From the NCBI GenBank assembly GCA_025786725.1, contig JAHLTZ010000099.1, positions 1 to 28,146 of the forward strand: DNA of 28,146 nucleotides. Reading direction: 5' to 3'. The DNA comes from Syncephalis fuscata (lineage: Eukaryota > Zoopagomycota > Zoopagomycetes > Zoopagales > Piptocephalidaceae). Position numbers and translations under genes: made by a program. Positions 1 through 11,444 of the stretch are shown here, one piece after another; position 1 is the stretch's first letter, and every line of letters begins with the position of its first letter. The notes under the pieces were generated by a model. The model searched no databases. It worked only from the letters and a program-made list of their open reading frames with translations, and was not told where the DNA came from.

Positions 1-2607
1 ATGCAGTATTAAATGTAGTTACTTGTAATCTAGCCATTCAAGTATCAGTGACTTTAATTGAATACATGTACCAGTATTATAGTTTTAATAAACATAATAA
101 GCACAACATTAGACAACTAGTAATGGAGTCACAGTGTTATGTCGATTCAGCAAACACCTCATGCGCTTCTTTATTAATCTACCATTTCAATGTAATATAT
201 GTGTAATGCCCACCACCTCCCTCTTTATTACCACCACTTCAATCAAACCAAAGCATTTAGCAGATGCGCAATAGCAATGCCAGTTAGTGTTGGGTAATAT
301 AAACCAGATAAGTATATGTCCCATTTAGAATCCAGCCCAAACAATAGTACCAACGACAGTATACAGTATTGTTGTCGATGCTTGTGCCAACGAATTCTAT
401 AGTTGGTATTGTAAGTTGCATGCAAATATTTGTGCCCGATAACAAATGCAGTTTGATATACTTGTTGATCCGGCACCAATGCTTGAATAGCTATAATAAA
501 AGTGCGTTAGTATTGTTTAGTAGTAATAAGCACCTACATCTAGTTGATTGTTCCTTGCGTATAGTTTATAGTGTACACGAGTGTAGTTGTTTGTGTATTG
601 TTGTTATTTGTTATACAAATAAACTAGAAATGTTGTTAAAAGTTGTTAAACAAGATAGCAGCTAATGCAGCAACTATACGTCCACCTGGAGTACCGGCAA
701 TACTACGACTTGGGCGTAAGTAATATTTGTCGGATGCGTACAGCTCTATATTAGCTGCTATCTTGATGGCAATGCTGTTCAATAAATGTTATAAGATGTC
801 ATGGCAATTCAAGCGTAGCAATAAGCTGCACCAAACTATGGATTCACCCATTTGTAGTTGGTGTCTAGAGCTGAACACATGAACACCACAACATATTACA
901 ACTAAACAGCACGTTTCATATGCTGATGCACTATTAAGGTCTCAATATAGCATTAATACCAAGCTTCATTTATAAAATCCCGTGCTAATAACGCTAGCAC
1001 AGCGCATCATACACTATAGCCTGTTGCCAGGGAACGGGCATTTAAATGGTTTGATACTAGTGCTATATTACAATTTATAACCTGTGCCCACAAGTAAACA
1101 ATAGGTGATATATGGATACATCCACCCAGATAAACCACATATCACATCAATCTAGTGTGTGATGGCAGTGTTCAGCAAGTTGAACAATACCAACACACCT
1201 CCAGCGCGCGTTACAAACAGGTGAGCACTAACATATGGCCACCCATCACAGGTCGCCGCATCCATATGAGGGAAACACACAGCAATAACTGACTTGCTAA
1301 ATACTGTTGCTGCGCGCTCTAGCCTTTACAGGAGGGAGCATAGAGCAGTATTAAGCTAATACTGTGCGCCCTAGCGTCCCCCATGAGAGAGCGTGCAGCA
1401 ATACCGACTTATGTCCTATCACTGCACGCTCCAGCATCCCACATATCTCCGCACTACACTAGTATACAGCCGCCTATTACGGGCAGCCATATAATTGTTG
1501 AGCCAGTATAATACAGCAGTCTGCAAATACTGTATTGCACATTCAACACAGCTCAAAAGCAAGAACACAGTATATCGTGATCAACCAACAAGGGGACCCC
1601 ACACCACTGGATGTAACTACTAGATTTAATGCTAACCATTAACAAACGGTTTACAGCACATTAACAACTAGAAACAGAAGAAGGCGAGATAATGAGCAAA
1701 AGTAAGCTCAACACAACCTTATAAACTTCAAAACATATCTACCAATTAGAATAGACAATATTGGTAAATAGTATGTGGCAACTGTTCATTGGCGTATTGC
1801 AACTGACTGACACCTTCTAATGTCAGATACCATCTTATCAGTAAATCGGATTATAATCCCTTTCTTGTTTCCATATTTGCTCACTTTCTGCCTTCCATTT
1901 GCCAATTATTTCTGTGCATAATCAGCATATCTACACTGGCTAGTTGAATCAATTGGCCATTGCGCCCGAAACATCACCTAATCGACCATATCAGCGGTAT
2001 TTTCCGGCACTAGCGGATACGCCCTTTTTTCAAAATGCTTTTATCATTTTGCACGCCATTAAATTGACTAATCCACACACAAATTTATTACTTTATTAGA
2101 TAAATAAAATGATTTGCCTTTTAAAATATGGTATATCACATAATTAACCAATTGAGTTTTAATGCTTTAAATAAAATAAAATAATTTATACGATATTACA
2201 AAATACATTAAAGTTAATTGAATGAAAACCGGAATAGATACGTAATCATATTACTTTCAAATGTCTATATAAAAACCGGAATAATGTAGCACATGCATGC
2301 ATGACCAAGTAATTATCTAAAATACCAATAAACATGACAGCTTGCTATACAATTTGTGAACCGTATTGTAATATCAACAAATATACTAGGCTATGACAGA
2401 TGTAGTATTAACATATTTGTAAAATAAAGTGTTATTATAAACATATTATTTTCATACTGATTGACATTGTAATACTGTACGTTCGTTTAAATACATGCAC
2501 GACGCAGTACATTGAGGCTTTTTGTTTTACTTGTTTCTTTATTCAACTTTTAACACGCTCTTTTATTGAACAACTGTTTATCGCCTTTTCTTGAAACTCA
2601 AAACGCC
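1..2607. other. Gene-poor AT-rich flank upstream of the kinase gene
   Basis: I see no supportable gene here. Two overlapping ORFs (243-479 on the minus strand, 369-665 on the plus strand) lack recognisable motifs and do not extend through clean splice sites. A degenerate tandem repeat lies at about 1281-1455. From about 2030 onward the DNA becomes very AT-rich. The last ~90 bases before the kinase start (2517-2607) are T/CT-rich on the coding strand, which fits the promoter and leader of that gene. Confidence 0.6.
1281..1455. repeat. Degenerate tandem repeat, about three units of 53-63 bp
   Basis: Three imperfect units can be aligned by eye: 1281-1343, 1344-1396 and 1397-1455. Each starts with AGCARTA, has a central ACTG or AATACTG, then a GC-richer block resembling TGCRCRCTCYAGC. 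A weaker fourth match lies near 1514-1550. The GC-rich blocks stand out from the AT-rich surroundings. Function is unknown; a minisatellite or remnant of a non-coding repeat is the simplest reading. Confidence 0.5.
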
Positions 2608-4849
2608 ATGAGTTCAACTATTAAAACACTCTCCAATGCTACTCCTACGATTGTTGCTCCTACGCCACAGCCAGACGCTCCTGCTGCGGCTGTAGCTCCT
2701 GCCACATTGCCACAAAATCCTTTAAGGGATGATGGCATGTTTTATTCAAGGCTTCCAGCTTGCTGGGATGCTTTATCAGAAGAAGAGCGCCAGAGCGCCA
2801 CTGGCTGGGTTGAGGTGTATGGTATTACATCACAAGGTATGTTAAAGTTATATTAAGTGTATATTCATTTAAACAATAATTACTTAGAATTTATGTTAAC
2901 TGCTGATCAAGAATTCCTTGTTGGAGCCAGTCAACACTGGTAAGTGACATCAATGTTCATATACAGCACTTAATTAACAATATGTCATATGTCAAATAGT
3001 GATTATCAACTGGATGCGGACGATATTCCACAGTCTTGTTTTAAAGTATCGGCAGTAAGTGAGCTATATACACTGATGAACTAGACTAACCATAAACTAA
3101 TACAGAACAACGATACTGTTATATGCACAGTAAGTGAATGGCAATTTAATTTTTTTATTACTAATCATTAGTTTAGAACATCAATGTGCCAAAGCTTATA
3201 GGTTAGTTTTTATAAGTAATAGCTAGTAAATTACTAACATTTGATTTAGTCAATAACGCTAGACTAAGCAGAAATGTTGTAGAGCAACATAACGACAGTT
3301 GCTTTATTACAATCCCCGGTTGTAAAAGTAAGTAATAACTATTTATTATTATTATTATTAACCACGAGTTGTAGCAACCTTTACCGTTCATAAACTCAAA
3401 CTTACTGGCTCAACACCAATAGAAGATAATATTCAATATGAACGAGTAAGTATATAAATATAGCTAAATATTAAAATAACATATTTATTAATATTATAGG
3501 TCATTCGCCCACGCTATATCATCCTTAATGGATTTATTGGCGAGTAAGTATTAAAACTAAATGAAACAACTGACTGATTAATTTATTGAAATAGTGGCCA
3601 ATTTGGTATAGTTCGTATTGGACTAGACCGCAACACGCTAGAGCGTGTTGCGGTCAAAATTTCGCCGTGCAATCGCGGCTATAGAAGCTTCAGAAGAGAG
3701 CTTCGCACCTTGAAAGAGGTGGGCGACCATCCACATGTCGTAAAACTGTTAGGGGAGGGAGCCACCGACCTAAATACGTACTTGTTTATTGAGTACGCAG
3801 CAGGCGGTGATCTGGGCAGCTATATTGAGCAGCACTTCCCCCTTCCAGAAATGGAAGTAAAATATATTTTCAAACAATTGCTTAAGGGAATTAAGGTAAG
3901 TATTTTTATAATTTAATAATTAAAACACTAACATTGTATTAGCATTTACATGACAAAGATATCATTCACGGTGGTAAGTAAGCTTTTATTAATTAATACA
4001 ATTACTAACTATTATTATTATTAATTAGACATTAAGGTGGTTATTTATTTAACTAATATTATACATCATTACTAACAATTAAATAGCCCGAGAATATATT
4101 ATTGGCGGCACACCATGAGTGGCCCAGAGTCATGCTTACTGACTTTGGGACAGCTCAGGTGGTGGGTTCCTCGGTGCGGCCCATATTTTGCGGCACCATC
4201 CCGTACATGGCGCCAGAAATGGTGCTATGTAGCGACCAGCGGGGTGATATGCTGGAACGCGCTAAAGCGTTTCCAGCTATTCACCGCCAACTAACATCGC
4301 CGCCATTCGATGTTAATGGATATGGTGTATCCATTGACATGTGGAGTTTGGGCGCCACATTATACGCGATGTTAACAAGTAAGTACAAATAAAATAAAAT
4401 AACTATACTAACTATTCTATAATACAATTAGAACAATTTCCCTATGGTCGACCAAGGGATTTCTTTATTTATATCAAGACCGTATTTACGGCACAGCTCA
4501 ATTTTGGGCAAGAAGCAGAACAAATAAGCAATGAAGGTAAGTCAACTACATATTTATTAGCAATAACTAACATTGCGCAGCGGTCGATCTAGTGAAGCGT
4601 CTACTGGACATCGACAGTAAAACACGCTTCACTGCGGATCAAGCATTAGACCACGACTGGTTTAAGGAAGAAGTACAAGAAGTAGTGCCAGCGGTAGAAG
4701 TAGAAGTTCCGCTGGAAGAAGAAGCACAAGAAGAAGTTGTGCCGGCAACAGAAACAGTACCAGTTGCAGAAGTGCAACAGCAGCCGGTATCTAAAAAACG
4801 GGTGCAGCCAGATCGTCAGGCTCGTCACGGCAAAAAGTATTATAGATAA
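2608..4849 (+). CDS. FHA-like/serine-threonine protein kinase (Chk2/Rad53-like architecture)
   Basis: Model of 14 exons, 527 residues: 2608-2836, 2888-2939, 3000-3054, 3106-3129, 3177-3201, 3250-3327, 3375-3445, 3500-3543, 3595-3895, 3943-3973, 4029-4036, 4087-4378, 4432-4536, 4581-4849. The start is the ATG at 2608; the frame extends upstream only through a TTG. Residues ~75-150 resemble a weak FHA fold (FLVGASQHCDYQLD), but the usual GR and SxxH residues are absent. The kinase domain starts near 185: glycine loop GDGQFG at 192-197, Lys214 in VAVK, Glu228, catalytic HGDIKPEN with Asp304 and Asn309, DFG at 325-327, APE at 348-350, and DMWSLG. All catalytic residues are present, so activity is expected, but HRD is replaced by HGD. 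About 25 extra residues sit between APE and DMWSLG. The tail (from ~440) is rich in Glu and Val and ends in a basic patch. By FHA-kinase family knowledge a DNA-damage or meiotic checkpoint role is possible; this is inference from domain order. Confidence 0.85.
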
Positions 4850-4852
4850 AAG

Positions 4853-4907
4853 GTAAGTAATTACTAACAATTAAACAAATCATTATACTAATTATTTAAA
4901 TACCTAG
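4853..4907 (+). other. Probable intron in the 3' UTR of the kinase gene
   Basis: Three bases after the kinase stop codon (TAA, 4847-4849) there is a perfect GTAAGTAA donor, a TTACTAACAA branch-point box and a CTAG acceptor at 4904-4907. These are the same signals used by the 13 coding introns, with the same spacing. An exon junction this close to the stop (about 3 nt) would not be expected to trigger nonsense-mediated decay. Confidence 0.55.
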
Positions 4908-5032
4908 ATGACAGTATATTACTCGCTTATTACTCGTTTGTTTATTTGAACAAATATATTATTTTTTATTTAGTATATAAATCATCGTTTCATTTTCTAT
5001 AATGCAATAAAAATAACATGCTTCATTTTAAT

Positions 5033-5290
5033 GACTTTTATTCTTTTAATACATTCGCCATTATACTGAAACTGCGTTCTATAATAATGAGTAGTTTTTT
5101 GGGTGTAAAATGACTTTTATTCTTTTAATTGATCTTTTATTACATTCGCCATTATACTGAATATATGTTCTATAATAATGAGTAGTTTTGGGGGTAAATA
5201 ACTTTTATTCTTGATGCATTTATTCATTTACTATTAATCTGTTCTATGATGTACCGACATGTTGGGTAGATAGACTTTTATTATTTCACA
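5033..5290. repeat. Tandem repeat of ~73-88 bp downstream of the kinase gene
   Basis: Units begin with GACTTTTATTCTT or AACTTTTATTCTT. Unit 1 is 5033-5111, unit 2 is 5112-5199, unit 3 is the more diverged 5200-5272, and a fourth partial unit starts at 5273. Units 1 and 2 share blocks TACATTCGCCATTATACTGA and TATAATAATGAGTAGTTTT; unit 2 carries a ~9-base insertion. The unit repeats the region where the kinase 3' end or polyadenylation would be expected. Confidence 0.75.
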
Positions 5291-5475
5291 CTCCATTTAT
5301 TAATCAATTAAACTCAACTGTCTATAAATATTGACTGACAGGTTTACATCTTACAATCTACGTCATCACATTTCCTTTCTCTTTCTTCACACTTGATAGC
5401 ATATATCCATTGCATATACTTGTACACTCCATATATACCATCTAAATAGTGTCAGTAGTTGACTGGCTACTAGTT

Positions 5476-5764
5476 ATGTACAAACACTATTTACACTATG
5501 TACTTGCATTGCTCTTTTGTAATCTGACCTTTTTTTGCAAATCACTTTCATTGCTCTGATCGTTGCTTTTGGCAGCTTTATTGACACGGTAGGTGCATTC
5601 CTGGCTTGTTTTATGTTATTTTGAGCATATGCTGTGAAATCTCACTATATGTTTTATTTTTATTATAGATTGCAATTGCAGGTTATCTAACAGCAAATTT
5701 GCGAACAGCTACTGTTGAGACTGTGCAGTCTATTATTAGCATGATATGCAGTGGCAATCTATGG
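5476..5764 (+). pseudogene. Possible small hydrophobic protein gene with a broken frame
   Basis: Low-confidence candidate. A CT-rich stretch at about 5362-5396 resembles the leaders of neighbouring genes. An ATG at 5476 opens a hydrophobic, signal-peptide-like frame that stops at 5557-5559. The frame shifted by one base continues from the T7 run at 5530-5536 through another hydrophobic stretch (ITFIALIVAFGSFIDT), a GTAGGT donor at about 5590, a TTATAG acceptor near 5669, and an exon reading IAIAGYLTANLRTATVETVQ. One further splice, ending at an acceptor near 5924, would give a short C-terminus. So there is either a one-base error or mutation in the T run, or no gene here. No family recognised. 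Confidence 0.25.
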
Positions 5765-6421
5765 TAAATTAAATTATAAATAACTTTGGCAGCATATAGC
5801 CACTACAATAACCGTAATAGCTATACAAGTTGTTACTTCTTCATTTCTTTCTGGTATGTAGTCATTAGTGACTCTACAGAACTGCATTGACCTTACCAAT
5901 ATTGTTTTGTTTTTCTGAACCAGCATTATGACTGGCATGAAAATTTATGTTTAGTTGTTATAAATTCTCTCATTAGTTGCCTATTAATATACATTTAAAG
6001 CAAATACCATCCCTCTAGATTCGTAGGTAAGCAATACTACATTTTATTGAATTTGCATATTATTAGCAGACGTAAGCAATGCAACGTAAATAGTCGTTGA
6101 AGTGTCCATCGCCCATTGTTTAACAAGAATATAGACAGTTAAAACTATATTGTTGTTATAAATGACTGAAAATGCCACACAATAAAAGTTTATTTTTTAT
6201 ACATCAATCTATCGTCTATACAGCTATCACTCTATGTGTGCGCTGTTGTATAAATTTAACGATAAAATATTACTATTTGTGTCTATATTTGCTTTGGTCT
6301 TAAAAATAAATAAATAAAATGATTATTATTCATCAATATACACTAATTACAAATAGTACACGATATAGTAAATTTGAATACGTATTGTTTATCCTTAGAT
6401 TAGCCAATATTACGAGCAATA
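5765..6421. other. Intergenic region 3' of pyruvate carboxylase
   Basis: AT-rich, no convincing ORF on either strand and no tRNA-like structure seen. It should contain the 3' UTR and polyadenylation site of the minus-strand pyruvate carboxylase and possibly the 3' end of the uncertain small gene upstream. Confidence 0.5.
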
Positions 6422-9400
6422 CTAGTCTTTGACAATATGAGCAATAAGGTCGCCTGCTACCAATGAGTCATTTGCTGCAACCAAAATACGTTCAACTCGG
6501 CCGGATACTGGAGCAGAAACAACGGTTTCCATCTTCATGGCGCTTAATACACAGATAGGATCACCGTCATTAACATGGACGCCCTCTGTATTATATTGCA
6601 ACTGTATCAATAACGGCAATCATAAAATACTATTGATTAACTTACCTTTCACGCGTACTTCAACAACAACACCCGACATTGGACAGCCAATATCTCCTGG
6701 CTCATTAGCACTGGCCTTTTCGCGCTGTACATGCTCAATCGCTATTGTAATAATGTCAGTCGATCATCAATATATAAACATGAATAATGTATTCAACTTA
6801 CCGGCATTCTTATCATCAATACCAACGACACGGGTCTCACCGTTTAATTCAAAGAATACGTCACGTAATCCAGTATGGGAGTTAAGTGGGCCGATGGCTA
6901 ATAGCTTAATAATAATAATCTTGCCCGGCTCAAGTTCGACTTCAAATTCTTCGTTGATATGTGGCTTGGCCAAAAAGTATTGCGTTGGCAGTAGAGAAAG
7001 ATCGCCATACTTTTCAACAACCTCTTGGAATTCATCGTATACTTTAGGATAGAGTGCAGCACTAATCACATCAACATCACGCACATGTCGTCCATTATGG
7101 GCCTTTTCAAGCTTGACTTTTAATGATTCAAAGTCAAATGGCGCCATAGATTCGCCGGGACGACCTTCAATAGGTGGCAAGTTTTTAATGATCTATAGAC
7201 ATAGTATATTAGATTAGATTAGCCAAGTGTATACTCATTGATTTGTATAATAAATACTTACATTTGAACGAAGTGGTTCAGGGAATCCACCAACTGGCTG
7301 GCCCAATTGACCCTGGAAGAATTCAACAACTGAAGTAGGGAACGATAAACTACGTGCTTTCTCCTTGACTTGCTCAGCTGTCAACTTGTTTGACACCATA
7401 AACTGAGCCAAATCACCAACCACCTTAGATGATGGCGTGACCTTAACAATATCACCACAGAGGTCATTGGCCGCACAGTATGACTTCTTTACTTCTTCCC
7501 ATTGTTCACCAAGACCAAGAGACTGAGCCTGGAAAAGTAGATTCGTATATTGTCCGCCCGGCATTTCATGCTCATAGACACCTGAATCGTTACTCTTTAG
7601 TCCAGGATCAAAGCAGCTGTAGAGCATGCGGATCTGTTCCCAATAAGCATTGATAGCCTGTATATCGGCATGTCTAATACCAGTATCAAGGGAGGTGCCT
7701 TGCAACGCAGCAACAATTGCTCCCATAGATGGCTGCGATGTTAAACCAGACATGCCTAATTGATAAATTAATAAATAACTTATTATATTGTATTACATTC
7801 AAGTGACGACTTACTATCAACGGCCACATCAACAACATCGGCGCCAGCTTCGGCAGCAGCCAACATACTGGCCACACCTGTACCAGCCGTGTCGTGTGTA
7901 TGTACATGAATTGGCAAGTCAGGGAACTTTTCACGAATGGCCTTTACTAGCATGGTAGCAGCTCGTGGTTTTAATAAACCGGCCATATCCTTAATACCCA
8001 ATACATGAGCACCCTCCTTGACAAGTTGTGCCGTTAAATCAAGATAGTAATCAAGATTGTACTTTGTCTTTTGTGGATTAGATACATCACCTATAAAACA
8101 TTAATAATAAGTATAGCAATAGTAATAATTGATTAGTCAAATTAATCATAATTCAAGTGATTAACGTACCAGTGTAGCAAATAACTGCTTCAATAACACC
8201 GCCTGCTTGTCGTACAGCATCCATACCAAGTTTGAGATTTTCCATATAATTCAAGCTGTCGAACACACGGAATACATCAATACCGTATGATCGGGCCTTT
8301 TTACAGAATTCATAGGTCACATTATCGGGATAGGATGTGTAGCCGACTGCATTGGCGCCACGTAGTAACATTTGGAATGGAATGTTTGGGCAAAGTGCAC
8401 GTAACTTCTTTAGACGATCCCATGGATCTTCATAAAGGAACCGCATAGCTACGTCAAATGTCGCACCGCCCCACATTTCCATACTAAAGGCATTCTTAAA
8501 GGCATGAGAAGAAACGACAGCTACACGGGCAATGTCAATTGTACGGAGTCGTGTGGCCAGTAAACTTTGATGTGCATCACGCCACGTTGTATCCATAATC
8601 AATGTACCCGGGTGCTTTCGAATGGCTTGAGCAAATGCTTCAGGTCCATTTTCAAGCAGTATTTTACGCCAACCTTCTGCGCATGGCTTTGTCGTATCGG
8701 GCAAAAGATCATTAGGACCACTGCTGCATGGTGGCGGCAACACAGGGATTCTTAACTTTTCTCTATAAGTAGGTTCGCCCTATTAATAGCTGATTAATAA
8801 GCGGACCATATGTTAATAAAATTAAGCTGCTAGAACCTACCATTTGTCCTTTAATACTGCTACCATTGACGGCAAGATCGCCAAGGTAGGCAAGTAAACG
8901 CTGGGCACGGTTAAGATTGGGAACAAGGTCGAATAGTTCCGGTGTATCATCGATAAACGTCGTCCAACAAATACGCTCACGGAATGTTTCGTGCTGAATA
9001 AGTTGTTGTAAAAATGAAGTGTTGGATTTAACACCACGAATACGAAACTCGGTTAAGGCACGGAAGACACGGTCTACAGTTGTTGAATAGTCCATGCCAC
9101 GGCAGGTCAACTTGACCAACAACGAGTCATAGTGTGGCGTGATTATACTGCCGGCAAAGCCACTTGCACCATCAAGTCGAACACCTGGACCGCCTGCCGA
9201 TCGATATACCTCAATTCGTCCAGTATCTGGCTGGAAGTTTTGCTGCGGATCTTCAGTCGTAATACGACATTGAATAGCATAGCCGCGTAGTTGGATTGAT
9301 TCTTGAGTTAAATTTAATTCAGGCAATGTCACGCCAAAGGCGATTCGCAATTGAGCAGCAACAATATCAATGCCAGTAATTTCCTCTACACACATTATAT

Positions 9401-10664
9401 TAATTCATTGATAACATATCTATATTGTTCACTTTATACCCCTTACCAGTAATGGTATGTTCCACTTGAATACGTGGATTAATTTCGATGAAATAATGGC
9501 GGCCATTTTGGTCAAGTAGAAACTCGGCTGTGCCAGCATTTCGATAATTAACATAACGAGCCATTTTAACGGCATCGTCTAGAATGGCTTGGCGTATTTT
9601 TTCCTATTAATTATAAATTGTATTGGTGTCTATTAATTAATAAAGCACATCTTTTGGCTTAGCGTAAATACTATTCTACTTACATCAAGGAATCGAGCTG
9701 GAGCAATTTCAACTACTTTTTGATGACGACGTTGAACGGAACAGTCACGTTCAAATAAGTGAATTACGTTGCCGGCACTATCGGCCAATAGTTGTACTTC
9801 GATATGACGTGGCCGTTCAAGGAATCGCTCAATGAACACAGTACCATCGCCAAATGCGGCCAGTGCCTCGCTTTGAGCCCGTTCAAATGCATCTGCTAAT
9901 TCAGACTGGGCATTAACTACACGCATACCGCGACCACCACCGCCCATAGCAGCCTTGATGATGATAGGAAAACCATGTTCGGCACAAAATAACTCGGCTT
10001 CCTTTAATGATTTTAGGGGTCCTGGTGTACCTGGAATAACCGGCACACCACACTCGATAGCTATTCAAATATCATCAACGTGCAAATTAGTACTTAGTTG
10101 GATCTATATCCCGTTGGTGTATTGATAACATAAATATTTCCCATTTCATTAAGCTTTTAAAAATAGCCCGGAACACACTTGCCGCTTTCCGTTATCAGGT
10201 CCGCAGACCAATCAACGTGCGGCTTGTCATAGCTTCTTACCAATTTGACGAGCTCGTGTTTTATCGCCTAGCTTCTCGATGACATCAGCCGGTGGCCCGG
10301 CAAATGCAATACCGGCTTGCTCGACCTTTCGTGCAAACTCGGCGTTTTCTGACAGAAAGCCATAGCCTGGATGGATAACATCGACGCCCTGTTGCAAGGC
10401 AATACGAATAATTTCGTCCTGTGCTAGATAGGCACCTACTGGACTAAGCTCTCCTGGCTTGCTAATCATGAAGCCGCCATCAGCGTGCGAACGATGTAGC
10501 GAAAAGCGATCCTCATAACTGAATATCGCTACAGTGCGCAGACCAATCTCGTGAGCAGACCGGAAAACGCGTGTGGCAATTTCACCTCGATTTGCAACTA
10601 GTACTTTAGAGTTTACGCTAGCACCACTGCTACGTCGACGAATACTTTCCACGGTCGGTTGCAT
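6422..10664 (-). CDS. PYC: Pyruvate carboxylase (biotin enzyme), complete
   Basis: Carboxylates pyruvate to oxaloacetate using ATP and bicarbonate, replenishing the TCA cycle and feeding gluconeogenesis. Exons in transcript order: 10664-10241, 10060-9684, 9603-9447, 9385-8841, 8779-8170, 8090-7815, 7755-7262, 7192-6802, 6741-6646, 6585-6422, summing to 3534 nt and 1177 residues, the usual length of fungal PYC. Domain order: biotin carboxylase from ~residue 20 ([23 protein letters not shown]-grasp loop [17 protein letters not shown]), carboxyltransferase from ~560 ([15 protein letters not shown], metal-binding [11 protein letters not shown]), then the C-terminal biotin carrier with AMKM and biotinyl Lys1141 (codon at 6533-6535). 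The last acceptor (after 6586) was chosen because it gives [12 protein letters not shown], the family pattern. There is no obvious long mitochondrial presequence, so a cytosolic form as in yeasts is plausible. Divergent from TrpRS. Confidence 0.97.
10061..10240 (-). other. Unusually long first intron of pyruvate carboxylase
   Basis: At 180 nt this intron is about three times longer than the other eight of the gene (59-81 nt). The donor is GTAAGAAG on the minus strand and the acceptor is AATAG. It contains a more GC-rich patch (about 10165-10235) than typical introns here. It interrupts the biotin carboxylase domain between RQIG and ECGVPVIPG. Confidence 0.8.
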
Positions 10665-11444
10665 GTTAATGGCGCGCGTTATTCCTGAGATAGACGGACT
10701 AAACCAAGCTAATGGTAAAAGACAATCCTTATTAGTAACCGTGGCTATTATGCAGGCTAAAGAGTCGCTACAAGAAAGTAGAGACCGCTATATACCACGT
10801 TGAAAGAGTAGAGAAGAGATGAAGGAATACAAGTAGTGGTAGAGAAGAGATAGCGGTTGAAACGGGTGGTTTAGAAAGTAAAGAGAAAAGAAGCAGTAAC
10901 AAGCCTTCTAGACGTGGCAATATATTGTATCATGTGACCATGACGTTGCCATGATTGAATCCAAGTTGTTCCAGCTAATTTATATTAGCTAAATACAACT
11001 TATTGACAACTAACTGATTAACGATAATATATAATATATAATCAAGTTGGTGAAGCTACTATTGATTAAATCTTATTACTAATTACAAGTTTGAGTAGAT
11101 GGGAATTTTATTAGGTGCAGCTATTTAATATTACTCCAAATCTATTGTGATGATTTAAATTCTCTTTTATAATACATATAAACATGTACAGTATATCTAT
11201 GTAATTTATAAGCTATAAAATCTATTTATTAGCTTAGTATCATACTTTATTAATACTTTTAAATAAAACTAGCAAATATATATGGATTAATTTGCATTAT
11301 TGCTATTACCAAATGCATGTTAAAATGCAGTGCACAATTAAAATTACAGATTTTGGCCAATTAAAAGATTTCATCGATCTCACCTGCCTTTCTTTCAATT
11401 GTCTACACTTTTACTCTTGTTTGATACACATAGTCTATCTAGCA
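10665..11444. promoter_or_regulatory. Shared divergent intergenic region of pyruvate carboxylase and TrpRS
   Basis: The 780 bases separate two divergent genes, so both promoters must lie here. The part at 10757-10905 is strongly purine-rich on the plus strand, i.e. CT-rich on the carboxylase coding strand. A CT-rich stretch also precedes TrpRS (about 11378-11426). The centre (10975-11290) is very AT-rich with runs such as ATAATATATAATATATAA. ORFs overlapping this region are extensions of neighbouring frames, not genes. Confidence 0.6.

Noticed and set aside
243-665. Two overlapping ORFs on opposite strands (78 and 98 codons)
   Set aside because: They overlap one another, have no recognisable motif or splice partners, and the composition is that of AT-rich non-coding DNA.
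3203-3391. Minus-strand ORF inside the kinase gene
   Set aside because: It lies across kinase introns and exons and is explained as a shadow of AT-rich triplet repeats.
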